Below, piece after piece: positions 52,970 through 62,669 of a DNA stretch of 64,000 bases. Below the pieces are notes generated by a model. That model worked only from the letters and a program-made list of their open reading frames with translations. It was not told the DNA's origin and searched no databases. Numbering within the stretch: position 1 is the stretch's first letter; each line of letters begins with the position of its first letter. Origin of the DNA: Lutibacter sp. (GTDB taxonomy: Bacteria > Bacteroidota > Bacteroidia > Flavobacteriales > Flavobacteriaceae); the NCBI RefSeq assembly GCF_016342705.1, contig NZ_JAEINV010000005.1, positions 1 through 64,000 on the forward strand, written 5' to 3'. Made by a program: the position numbers and the translations under genes.

Positions 52970-53017
52970 ACCTTTGTTTATACATTAAATCATAAATTGT
53001 ATAAACAAAGGTGTTTT
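52970..53017 (+). terminator. Long-stem hairpin/terminator between cotH-like and kinase genes
   Basis: ACCTTTGTTTATACA (52970-52984) and TGTATAAACAAAGGT (52998-53012), perfect 15-bp arms, followed by GTTTTTAA. Confidence 0.65.
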
Positions 53018-53049
53018 TAAAATAGAATAAAGATAGAAACCTTTAAACG

Positions 53050-54162
53050 ATGAGCTTAATTAAAAAAAAATACAAATTCAATTATTTTGAGCCTTTAATA
53101 ATTATTGCCTTTTGGGCATTATTATTTGCATCTCCTCTCTTATTTGGACGATTTGAAGACCAAATTGAGTGGCAAAAAGTACAAACTGCTTGGTTAAACT
53201 TTTTACCTTTATTAGTGTTGTTTTTCATCAATCGTTTTGCTTTATTACCTAGGCTTTTTTTTAAAGGAAAAAGAGTTGGTTATTTTTTGAGTACCATTTC
53301 AATAATAGTCCTTTTTGCTGTTAATATTCATTTTTTTAATGACATTCCAACACAAAAAAGACCACGACCAGAAGGAATTGAAAATTCAGGATTATTAACA
53401 GAGCCTCCAAGAGGTTTTGATAGAATGCCACCTCCAAATATCAGACCTTCAGAATCTGCACCTCAGCCAATTCCTCCATCAATAAACTTTTTAATTTTAG
53501 CCGTTTTATTGGTTGGTTTTGATACTGGATTACAAATTTCTATGCGTTGGTCTAGTTTAGAAAAAGAAAAATTTAAACTTGAAAAAGAAAGTGTTGAAAA
53601 CCAATTGGCTATTTTAAAAAACCAAGTAAGTCCGCACTTTTTTATGAATACTTTAAACAATATTCACGCATTAGTAGATATTGATTCTGAACAAGCAAAA
53701 ACCTCTATTATTAAACTCTCTAACCTAATGCGTCATTTATTATATGATTCTGAAGGTACAAAAACACCCATAAAAAAAGAAATATCCTTTATTGAAAGTT
53801 ATATTGAATTAATGAAGCTACGCTTTTCTGAAAAAGTAAAAATAACAGTAGATATTCCTACCGTAATTCCAGAAAAATTAATTCCACCACTACTTTTCAC
53901 CTCATTAATTGAAAATGCTTTTAAACATGGAATTAGTTATAATTCAACTTCTTTTATTGAAGTAAAAATGAGTTTTACAGAAGAAAATTTAATTTTTATA
54001 ATTAAAAATAGCAATCCTAATTTCAATAAAACAAATGAAACAAAAGGAATTGGAATTGAAAACACTAAAAAGAGATTAGACCTTATTTACAGCGAAAATT
54101 ACACTTTAAATGTTGATGAAAATAAGGAATTTTACATGATAAATTTAAACGTACCACTATGA
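53050..54162 (+). CDS. LytS/YesM-type sensor histidine kinase with 4 TM helices and Pro-rich loop
   Basis: NQVSPHFFMNTLNNIHALVDID; LLFTSLIENAFKHGI; GIGIENTKKRLDLIY; loop RPRPEGIENSGLLTEPPRGFDRMPPPNIRPSESAPQPIPP. Confidence 0.94.
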   Translation: MSLIKKKYKFNYFEPLIIIAFWALLFASPLLFGRFEDQIEWQKVQTAWLNFLPLLVLFFINRFALLPRLFFKGKRVGYFLSTISIIVLFAVNIHFFNDIPTQKRPRPEGIENSGLLTEPPRGFDRMPPPNIRPSESAPQPIPPSINFLILAVLLVGFDTGLQISMRWSSLEKEKFKLEKESVENQLAILKNQVSPHFFMNTLNNIHALVDIDSEQAKTSIIKLSNLMRHLLYDSEGTKTPIKKEISFIESYIELMKLRFSEKVKITVDIPTVIPEKLIPPLLFTSLIENAFKHGISYNSTSFIEVKMSFTEENLIFIIKNSNPNFNKTNETKGIGIENTKKRLDLIYSENYTLNVDENKEFYMINLNVPL

Positions 54163-54872
54163 TTACATGCATAACAATTGATGATGAACCATTAGCTTTA
54201 AAACAAGTGGTTAGTTATATAAATAAAACACCCTTTTTAGAATTAAAAGGCAATTTTGAAAGTCCAATTGAAGCATTTTCTTTTATTCAGGAAAACACTA
54301 TTGATTTGATTTTTATTGATATTAACATGCCTGATTTAAACGGATTAGATTTTGTAAAATCATTAAAAAATCCGCCAAAAATTATTTTCACTACGGCTTA
54401 TAGTGAATATGCTTTAGAAGGTTTTAAAGTAGATGCTTTAGATTATTTGTTAAAACCTATTGATTATGCTTCGTTTTTAAAAGCAGCCAACAAAGTCAAA
54501 GAATGGTTCGATTTAAAACAAAATGCTGCTGAAGAAATAAAAAGTAATGACGATTATTTATTCATAAAGTCTGAATATAAAATTGTACGTGTAAAATTAG
54601 ATGACATCACCTACATTGAAGGAATGCGCGAATATGTTCGAATTCATTTAACAGTTGAAAAACCAATTATGACTTTGCTAAGTATGAAGCTTTTAGAGCA
54701 ACAATTACCTTCAAGCAAGTTTATGCGTGTACACAGATCTTACATTGTTAATTTAACAAAAATCTCCACAATTGAAAGAAACAGAATTGTATTTGATAAA
54801 ACGTATATTCCTATAAGTGAACAATATAAAGATGTTTTTCACCAATTTATTGAAAAGAATTTTTTACAGTAA
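54159..54872 (+). CDS. LytTR-family response regulator
   Basis: CITIDDEPLALKQVVSYI receiver; LTKISTIERNRIVFDKTYIPISEQYKDVF LytTR domain; overlaps kinase gene by 4 bp. Confidence 0.95.
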   Translation: MITCITIDDEPLALKQVVSYINKTPFLELKGNFESPIEAFSFIQENTIDLIFIDINMPDLNGLDFVKSLKNPPKIIFTTAYSEYALEGFKVDALDYLLKPIDYASFLKAANKVKEWFDLKQNAAEEIKSNDDYLFIKSEYKIVRVKLDDITYIEGMREYVRIHLTVEKPIMTLLSMKLLEQQLPSSKFMRVHRSYIVNLTKISTIERNRIVFDKTYIPISEQYKDVFHQFIEKNFLQ

Positions 54873-54876
54873 ATTT

Positions 54877-56127
54877 TTAATCTTCATCCGTATATTCTTC
54901 GTATAAAAAGTCGTTATACGGAAAACGAGTGATGTGAATTTTCTTTATTTCTTCAAAAACTTTTTCTTTAAACTCTTCTAAATTTTCTTTATTTAAAGCG
55001 GAAATAAACAGGCAGTTATCACCTAATTTATTCATCCAAGTTTTACGCCATTCATCTAATGTATAGTGAATTTCTGTTTTTTCAGTCACTAAATCATCGG
55101 CTTCAATAACTTCTGGTTCGTACGCATCAATTTTATTAAAAATCATCATTGTTGGTTTATCTGAACACTTAATTTCATCTAAAATTTTATTTACAGATGC
55201 AATATGATCTTCAAAACTAGCATGTGAAATATCTACAACATGTAATAATAAATCTGCCTCGCGAACCTCATCTAACGTAGATTTAAAAGATTCTACCAAT
55301 TGTGTAGGTAATTTTCTAATAAAACCAACAGTATCCGTTAACAAAAATGGAATGTTTTTTATAACTACTTTTCTAACTGTAGTATCTAACGTTGCAAACA
55401 ATTTATTTTCAGCAAAAACATCGCTTTTACTCACCACATTCATTAAGGTAGATTTTCCAACATTGGTGTAACCGACCAATGCAACACGCACCATTTTTCC
55501 ACGGTTTTTACGTTGCACGGCCATTTGCTTGTCAATTACCTTTAATTTTTCCTTCAACAAAACAATTTTTTCCCGAATAATACGTCTATCCGTTTCAATT
55601 TCAGTTTCACCAGGTCCTCTTAACCCAATTCCCCCTTTTTGTCTTTCAAGGTGTGTCCATAAACGCGTTAAACGTGGCAATAAATATTGACATTGTGCCA
55701 ATTCAACTTGCGTACGTGCATAACTAGTTTGCGCACGAGAAGCGAAAATATCTAGAATTAAATTGGTTCTATCTAACACTTTGCAATTTAACACTTTCTC
55801 TATATTTCTTAATTGACCTGAAGAAAGTTCATCATCAAATATAGCTGTTTCAATATTGTGCGTTTCCATAAAAGCTTTCACTTCATCTAACTTTCCTTTA
55901 CCAATAAATGTTTTAGGATTTGGACTTTCTAATCTTTGCACAAATCTTTTCACCGCAACTCCACCAGCAGTTAAGGTTAAAAACTCTAATTCATCTAAAT
56001 ATTCATTAGTTTTTTCTTCTGTTTGATGTTGCGTTATAATTCCTATTAAAACGGCTTCTTCAGATGTAACTTTTCTTTCTTCAATCATATTCAAAATGAA
56101 ATTTTTGTACTTAACTATTTGCTGCAA
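54877..56127 (-). CDS. hflX: GTPase HflX
   Basis: GGIGLRGPGETEIETDRR; VGYTNVGKSTLMN; DTVGFIRKLPTQLVESFKSTL. Confidence 0.95.
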   Translation of the reverse strand: MQQIVKYKNFILNMIEERKVTSEEAVLIGIITQHQTEEKTNEYLDELEFLTLTAGGVAVKRFVQRLESPNPKTFIGKGKLDEVKAFMETHNIETAIFDDELSSGQLRNIEKVLNCKVLDRTNLILDIFASRAQTSYARTQVELAQCQYLLPRLTRLWTHLERQKGGIGLRGPGETEIETDRRIIREKIVLLKEKLKVIDKQMAVQRKNRGKMVRVALVGYTNVGKSTLMNVVSKSDVFAENKLFATLDTTVRKVVIKNIPFLLTDTVGFIRKLPTQLVESFKSTLDEVREADLLLHVVDISHASFEDHIASVNKILDEIKCSDKPTMMIFNKIDAYEPEVIEADDLVTEKTEIHYTLDEWRKTWMNKLGDNCLFISALNKENLEEFKEKVFEEIKKIHITRFPYNDFLYEEYTDED

Positions 56128-56183
56128 AGATACAATACTAATGTAAATCTAATTTTGTATTTTGGACTTTTAATATATTATTT

Positions 56184-57155
56184 ATGTTTTCATTTTTTAA
56201 ATCGGTAGGAAAAAACAAACAAGCCTATACCATTGCATTTTACAACCTTGAAAATTTGTTTGACACAAAAAAAGATCCATTAATTTTAGACGATGATTTT
56301 ACACCTAATGGAAAAAAGCATTGGAATATTAAACGATATAAAAGAAAAATAAATAAATTAAGTAATGTTATCTCTCAAATAGGAACAAAAAGGTCGTTTT
56401 TTTCACCAGCAATAATTGGTGTTGCAGAAGTTGAAAATGATATCGTTCTAAATGATTTAATACAAACAATTAATTTAAAAAATGAACATTATGGAATTGT
56501 GCACTATGATTCTCCTGATGAACGTGGAATAGATGTAGCTTTATTGTATAAAAAAGAGTTGTTTGAATTATTACATTCCGAAACCTTTACTTTAAATATT
56601 GAAAACGAATATGGTGAACGCGATTTTACTAGAGACGTACTGCTAGTAAAAGGAAATCTTAATGGTGAATTAATGCATATTTTAATAAATCATTGGCCTT
56701 CTAGAAGAAGTGGTGAAGATGTTTCTGAAGAAAAAAGAATTAAAGCAGCAGAATTGGTAACATCTATTGTGCATCAAATTAATTATGAAACAAATAATGC
56801 TAAAATAATTGTAATGGGCGATTTTAATGATGACCCAACAAACATTAGCGTTAAAAAATATTTGGTGAATGATACTTTTTACAATCCAATGGAACGTTTA
56901 ATAAGTACTGGACACGGAACCTTAAATTACCAAAAGAAATGGCATTTGTTTGATCAAATTATTTTTACAAAAAACTTTATTGAAATTGAAGAAAATAAAC
57001 ACTCCTTTAAATATGCAGAAGTTTTTGATGAACATTTTTTAAAAGAATGGAAAGGAAAATATAAAGGAAATCCGTTTAGAACATATATAGGAAAATGGTA
57101 TCAAGGAGGTATTAGCGATCATTTTCCTGTTTATGTGTATTTAAAAAAGAACTAA
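56184..57155 (+). CDS. Endonuclease/exonuclease/phosphatase family protein (no signal peptide)
   Basis: YTIAFYNLENLFDTKKDP; INHWPSRRSGED; MGDFNDDPTN; GGISDHFPVYVYL. Confidence 0.9.
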   Translation: MFSFFKSVGKNKQAYTIAFYNLENLFDTKKDPLILDDDFTPNGKKHWNIKRYKRKINKLSNVISQIGTKRSFFSPAIIGVAEVENDIVLNDLIQTINLKNEHYGIVHYDSPDERGIDVALLYKKELFELLHSETFTLNIENEYGERDFTRDVLLVKGNLNGELMHILINHWPSRRSGEDVSEEKRIKAAELVTSIVHQINYETNNAKIIVMGDFNDDPTNISVKKYLVNDTFYNPMERLISTGHGTLNYQKKWHLFDQIIFTKNFIEIEENKHSFKYAEVFDEHFLKEWKGKYKGNPFRTYIGKWYQGGISDHFPVYVYLKKN

Positions 57156-57167
57156 TATTTCTTAAAA

Positions 57168-57198
57168 AAAAAACTCAAGCACTAGGCTTGAGTTTTTT
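57168..57198. terminator. Bidirectional-type hairpin terminator
   Basis: AAAACTCAAGC-ACTAG-GCTTGAGTTTTTT between convergent genes. Confidence 0.85.
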
Positions 57199-57217
57199 CA
57201 TTACTATTTTTGGTTAT

Positions 57218-57553
57218 TTAATATTTGGTTACTACGTTAATTGGCATTGTATATTCTCTATTTACTCTACCTGGTTTATCAAATTTTTTGTGATTTAATT
57301 GTTCACGAATAAATTTTAAAATATTTTCATTCATTGAATCAACTTTTAAAACAATAATTTCTCCCTCTGTATTAAAAGTAAATGTAATATTTACATAAGA
57401 GTTTTGTTCAAAAGAAAGCTCAGAAGAATCAAAAAGTTCAACAATTTGTTTTCTGATTTCATCTTTTGATACGTTTGGAGTTTCAATATTGTTAGCAAAT
57501 AAACCTATAGTTCCTATTGCAAATGCTACTAAAAATAATTTTACGTTTTTCAT
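57218..57553 (-). CDS. Small secreted hypothetical protein
   Basis: MKNVKLFLVAFAIGTIGLFANN signal; TonB C-terminal-like FTFNTEGEIIVLKVDS...YTMPINVV. Confidence 0.6.
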   Translation of the reverse strand: MKNVKLFLVAFAIGTIGLFANNIETPNVSKDEIRKQIVELFDSSELSFEQNSYVNITFTFNTEGEIIVLKVDSMNENILKFIREQLNHKKFDKPGRVNREYTMPINVVTKY

Positions 57554-57744
57554 ACTATTTAGCTTTAATTTTTATGTCTAATTTTTATACTTCAAATTTA
57601 CGACTAAAAAGGCTTATTTTTAAGCTAAGGTTAGATTTGCTACTTTTGAAATGATTTTTCACCAGTATTACATTATTCGCAATTTATAGATATTTTTTAT
57701 ATTCTATTTTACGTTTTGTTAGTTTTTTTGTACATTTTTTTACA

Positions 57745-59811
57745 CTATCTTAAATTTGGAGAGAAGTCATTTGGTGCAATTTTCGGCGAATTTGGGTAAG
57801 AAATCAAATTATTTGCTGCATCTGAATAAACTGTCCATTCACTAATTTCAAAGACAGAATTTGGCTCAATTATATCTAAATTTCTTACAGCCCTTCCATC
57901 CAAATATTCCCAATTTGTTCCATTTCCATCCTCACCTATTACACCATATATATCTATTGTTGCACCAGAGTTATCCACCAACTCATAAACATCATCACCA
58001 TTTCCGGAAATATATGTAGATTCAATTTCAGGAATGTCATTAAATACCGTTTTATAATCTGAATTTGCAATTATCACAAAACCGCCTGCTGAAATGGTAA
58101 TTCCATTTAAATCAATAGCACCGCTTGATACATTCACTGATCCATTTACATATTTATTCAACTTCCATCCTGATAAATTAATTTCCGAATCTCCAGCATT
58201 AAATAGCTCTACAAATCGAGCAGACACATTATTAATAGGATCAGCAACTTCAGTAATCATTATTTTTGGAATAATTACTTCGCAAACTTCATAAGCTGCT
58301 TCAAATTGAACATCATCAACCGATCTAATTTCTATATTTTCACCTAAAACACCAACAATTGAGCCGTGACCTTTTGGGAATAATTGATTTGCAAAATTTG
58401 CATTACCATTAGTAAAAACAATTAATTTAAATGATTCTCCACAAGTTTCCAAAGTTCTACTTCCATCATTATCTCCAGTAAAAAATGCAAATGCTTTGCC
58501 TAGTTCATTTTGAACCAATTGCACATCTGTTACTTTTACCAATGTATTTTGATATTGTTCATTTAAAATATCTGAAATATTAATTTCTGTTGGAAGAATA
58601 GCTTTATTTTCTCCACTATTATAAATAAAACTTCCAATTGCTTCGGTTTCAATGGCTGCAATTTTTGTTCCATTCGGATAACCCACTGTTAAAACGCCAT
58701 CAACTTTGGTCATATATAACTTGTTCAGTTTTACAAAAACCTTATCGCCAATTTCGAATTGCTCAAAAATAGCATCATTATCCATTAAAATAGTAATTCC
58801 TGCAGTTGGATTTTCAACCTTATCTTGAATTACTAATTTCTTTTCAAAGCTCCCATTCAAATCACTTGAAACCACATAACCTTCCACAATATAGTCTGTT
58901 GAAACACCAAATTCAATCATTGCTCCGGTGTACATCGCTTTTATTTCTGAAATTGTTTTTGTTGGAGTTAACACATTTGAATAATCACAACGTGGCTGCG
59001 TTAATTGAACATCATCTGTATCTCTTAAATACAATTGATAATCTTCATAATAATTACTAAAAATAGCAACAACACTTCCTTTTCCTTCTGGTAATAGTTC
59101 ATCTTTAAATTTTGAATAGCCGCTATTTCTAACAATTACCTCATCAACCAAATTACAATTGTTATCAAAACTTTCTAAAACTCTATTTACAGTAGCTGTA
59201 TTACCAACATTTCCGTAAGCTTGACCAATATCGACTGTTTTAAATTGTATGTTTTCAATTTCAACTAACATTTCTAACATACTTTCATTCAACTCATTAA
59301 TGATAACTTTTTTAGGAACAATAGCAGCAACTTCACAAGAGCGAATAATGTAATTATTTATTTCATAGCTTGAAATTCTACCTAATTCTCCCGCAACTGC
59401 TTTCCCAATTTGAACACTTCCAAAACTATAACCAACAGCTAAACCTTTTAGTTTTACATAAATTTTTCTACCAACTTCATACTTTGCGTATAAATTGGTT
59501 TCATCAATAGAGATTTTTATTGCTGATGTTGGGTTTTCTGGCTTATCTTGAATTGAAATTGATTTATAAATATTACCAGATTTATCGCTAGAAACTACAT
59601 AACCTTCAATTATTACATCATTTTCAATTACTGTTGCGCCGCCAAAAGTGTACATGTCTTTTACTTGGGAAATGGTATTTGTAACTTGCAATAGAGGCTC
59701 ATCACAATCTACATTTGGAGTTGAAAAGTCCTGGTCTTTAACACAACCTGCAAAAACACTAATTAAGAGTACTAATGAAGTTGTAAATTTTATAGTTTTA
59801 TTATTTTTCAT
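57745..59811 (-). CDS. Lipoprotein with two DUF5689 domains and a lamin-tail domain
   Basis: Lipobox VFAGCVKDQDF; two copies of IxEGYVVSSDxxGxxxKxxxIQDKxENPTxxI; ITEVADPINNVSARFVELFNAGDSEINLSGWKLNKY. Confidence 0.87.
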   Translation of the reverse strand: MKNNKTIKFTTSLVLLISVFAGCVKDQDFSTPNVDCDEPLLQVTNTISQVKDMYTFGGATVIENDVIIEGYVVSSDKSGNIYKSISIQDKPENPTSAIKISIDETNLYAKYEVGRKIYVKLKGLAVGYSFGSVQIGKAVAGELGRISSYEINNYIIRSCEVAAIVPKKVIINELNESMLEMLVEIENIQFKTVDIGQAYGNVGNTATVNRVLESFDNNCNLVDEVIVRNSGYSKFKDELLPEGKGSVVAIFSNYYEDYQLYLRDTDDVQLTQPRCDYSNVLTPTKTISEIKAMYTGAMIEFGVSTDYIVEGYVVSSDLNGSFEKKLVIQDKVENPTAGITILMDNDAIFEQFEIGDKVFVKLNKLYMTKVDGVLTVGYPNGTKIAAIETEAIGSFIYNSGENKAILPTEINISDILNEQYQNTLVKVTDVQLVQNELGKAFAFFTGDNDGSRTLETCGESFKLIVFTNGNANFANQLFPKGHGSIVGVLGENIEIRSVDDVQFEAAYEVCEVIIPKIMITEVADPINNVSARFVELFNAGDSEINLSGWKLNKYVNGSVNVSSGAIDLNGITISAGGFVIIANSDYKTVFNDIPEIESTYISGNGDDVYELVDNSGATIDIYGVIGEDGNGTNWEYLDGRAVRNLDIIEPNSVFEISEWTVYSDAANNLISYPNSPKIAPNDFSPNLR

Positions 59812-59824
59812 TGCTAATTATTTT

Positions 59825-62584
59825 TTAAAATCTTAGATATACGTTTAAATAATATGAGGTTTTATTGCCATACCAATATTTAGGTCCAAAAATCGGCTTG
59901 TTTAATTGTTTGTCTTCTTTAAACTCTGGATAATTAGATTTTCTGGATTGTTCAAAACCTCCAGTTTTGTACAATTCACCTAAAACATTGTTTATTCCAG
60001 CAAAAAAACCAACATATTTATTATCAATTCTCCAAGATTTTCCTCCAACAACATCCAACAAAAAGGCATCATCAAATTTTTCTTGAACCAATAAATCATC
60101 TACTTGTTTTTGAGTGATTTCCAATCCTGTTTCATCATCTAAAAATGGAACACCATCCGCATCTATATAAAAATTATCTGTGCGTAATAATGGCGAAATA
60201 TCTAAATAGTTGTTGCTTAAAAAACTTCCATTTACCTGAAACCACCAATATGCCGGATCTCTATATTCAAAAGCTAAAGAATAGGCTCTTTGTGGCGTTC
60301 CTGAAACTCTATAATCTTTTAAATACGCCGTTCCAAAATCACTATCTTCATTAATTAAACTTTCTGATTGAATGTATAAATGCGGATTGTTATTATATGT
60401 GAATTGACCGAAAGAGCCAGAACCTAATAATTTTATAGTTGCTGTAACTTGGTACTCTAAACTTAACTCGGCACCGATATTTAATTTATCTACACCTGTT
60501 GTAATTTCATTAACAAAATCTGCCTGATCACCTAACAATCCTTCAGCAAAAAAGAAGGACGTTTCAATGGCATCGCTAAACTTTGTGTAATATGTTGTTA
60601 ATCTCGATTGAAATTTTGGGGATCTAAAAATATAACTAACATCACCAGTTACAATTTTCTCACTAGTTAATTCTGGCGTAATATTATTGTTAACTCTTGA
60701 ATTTGAAAAAGTAGTTCTAATACTTGGAGCGTTTGATATAAACGCGCCATTTACATTAAATAAATGCCTACCTGTTAATTTATAAGTAAAACCAGCTTTT
60801 GCACTAACATCAAAAAAAGATTGTTGCTCACCTTTACCATAAGAATTATTAAAATACGTTCCGTTTTTATACAATCCTTCACGTTGATAACTAGTTGATT
60901 TAAAGCTAATACCAGCAAAATAATCTACTTTTCTATTTACAACTTGTATTTGGGCAAATACACCAGTAACACTCCCATTAATTAAATAATCATATTGAAA
61001 TTTGTCGCCTTTACCAACAATTCTATTTGGGTTATTTAAATCGTTTTGTTGTGCATCACCAATAGCGTATTGATCTAAATCAACAAAACCTTCGCTCCCC
61101 AATAAATCTAACATTTTACCGTAATTTTTCGAAGTTAAATTGGTGTAATTAACTCCTGCATTTAGAATACTATTATTTTTTAAATTGGTATTTAACACCG
61201 AGTTAAATGTAAGCTGGGTGTCGTCTACTCTGTCTTCATATAAGTAATACAATGCATTGCTTTTATTTGCATTCAGCTGGTAAATTTCTTCCCAATTAAT
61301 TTGTCCGTTATTTATAAAATTTTGTTCGGACAAATACGCATTGGCGTAATCTAAATTATCTTCATAACGCAAATAACTACTTGGTAAATTTTTCCAATAC
61401 GTTGGATCTGGATTTGGTGCGTTTGAATATCCTAAACGGCTGTTCCCAATATGCCCAAATTGATACGCAACAGTTGATTTAATTGTGGTGTTTTCCTTTT
61501 CATAATAATGAGTTAGCATAACAATTGGCTCAATTACTTCCTTTATTCTGGAATTTCGCTTATCACCTTCCTGATTTCCCCAATAAGCATTGTATTGATA
61601 TCCTTTTAAATCAAACACCTCTTGTGTGTTTGGTGAAGATTTCCCTCTGCGGTTTGGTGAAGTAAATGCTGTTAAATTTAAACTATGATTGTTATTCAAC
61701 TTTTTTTCAACAGCTAAAAATGCAGCCCAAGCATTGTACGTTGTTCCTTCAAAATAACCTTCATCTGCAAATCTTCTTGAAGCCGAAACAGCAAAAGCCC
61801 AGTTCTTTTTATTAAGATCTGTTGCATAATTTGCCATAATTCTTCCCGTATAACTCTTGTTAGTTGCCGCTGTAGAAACTTTACCTCCTGCTTTATAATC
61901 TGATACTCGTGTTGTAAAATTGGTTGTTCCTAAAACATTTCCAAAAGAATGATCGGACGCTGCCAATCCGTTTGAAAATTCTTGATTTCTAAAAACATCG
62001 TTTAATCCACCCCAATTTCCCCATTGTGGTCTTCCATCGTACAGTTTATTCATTTCAATTCCATTAATTGAAATAACTCCATAGCTAGAATCGTACCCAC
62101 GAACTTTAAACCACGCCTGGCTGAAATTAAAAGCTGCTGCTCTTAAAAATGCGTCTTTTGATGATTGAAAAAGACCTGCAATATTATCCGAACTACGCTC
62201 ACCATCATCTAATAAATCATCATCAGACAATAAAATAATGCTCGATTCCTGGATTTCTTCAAATAATTGCTGCAAATAAATTGCACCTAAATCATACGCT
62301 GTTGTATTTGAAATAGTTATAGGTATCTTTTGGTTTTCAAATCCTTTAAAAGAAATTTCAATAATATAATTTCCTTTTGGAATGTTTTCAAAAATAAATA
62401 ACCCTTTGTTATTTGATTGAATAAAAAAAGAAGTGTTTAAAATTTTCACTGCTACTCCATCCAATTCCTTTTTAGAATTGTAATCATACACAACACCTTT
62501 TAATGTTGAGCTGTTTTGTGCCGATAAATTAAGAATACAGAAAATTAAAACACTAGCAGTAAATACTAAATGTTTCATATACAA
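59825..62584 (-). CDS. TonB-dependent receptor-like outer membrane protein with carboxypeptidase-regulatory-like N-domain
   Basis: STLKGVVYDYNSKKELDGVAVKILNT; WFKVRGYDSSYGVISINGIEMN plug; C-terminal ...YLNVYLRF barrel ending. Confidence 0.9.
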   Translation of the reverse strand: MYMKHLVFTASVLIFCILNLSAQNSSTLKGVVYDYNSKKELDGVAVKILNTSFFIQSNNKGLFIFENIPKGNYIIEISFKGFENQKIPITISNTTAYDLGAIYLQQLFEEIQESSIILLSDDDLLDDGERSSDNIAGLFQSSKDAFLRAAAFNFSQAWFKVRGYDSSYGVISINGIEMNKLYDGRPQWGNWGGLNDVFRNQEFSNGLAASDHSFGNVLGTTNFTTRVSDYKAGGKVSTAATNKSYTGRIMANYATDLNKKNWAFAVSASRRFADEGYFEGTTYNAWAAFLAVEKKLNNNHSLNLTAFTSPNRRGKSSPNTQEVFDLKGYQYNAYWGNQEGDKRNSRIKEVIEPIVMLTHYYEKENTTIKSTVAYQFGHIGNSRLGYSNAPNPDPTYWKNLPSSYLRYEDNLDYANAYLSEQNFINNGQINWEEIYQLNANKSNALYYLYEDRVDDTQLTFNSVLNTNLKNNSILNAGVNYTNLTSKNYGKMLDLLGSEGFVDLDQYAIGDAQQNDLNNPNRIVGKGDKFQYDYLINGSVTGVFAQIQVVNRKVDYFAGISFKSTSYQREGLYKNGTYFNNSYGKGEQQSFFDVSAKAGFTYKLTGRHLFNVNGAFISNAPSIRTTFSNSRVNNNITPELTSEKIVTGDVSYIFRSPKFQSRLTTYYTKFSDAIETSFFFAEGLLGDQADFVNEITTGVDKLNIGAELSLEYQVTATIKLLGSGSFGQFTYNNNPHLYIQSESLINEDSDFGTAYLKDYRVSGTPQRAYSLAFEYRDPAYWWFQVNGSFLSNNYLDISPLLRTDNFYIDADGVPFLDDETGLEITQKQVDDLLVQEKFDDAFLLDVVGGKSWRIDNKYVGFFAGINNVLGELYKTGGFEQSRKSNYPEFKEDKQLNKPIFGPKYWYGNKTSYYLNVYLRF

Positions 62585-62669
62585 TTTTTTTCGAAAATAA
62601 CTATTTTTTATTTTTTTTCCAAATTGAATTTTTATAAACTGATGCCAAAAACTTGTTCTAAATCAATCT

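Noticed and set aside
52959-52999. TTGAT at 52959 with a TTG ending 40 bp downstream upstream of the kinase gene, resembling the second half of operators A-C
   Set aside because: No matching upstream repeat at -21 (TAACA at 52938) and the -7-like sequence lies inside the hairpin stem/loop; probably coincidence.
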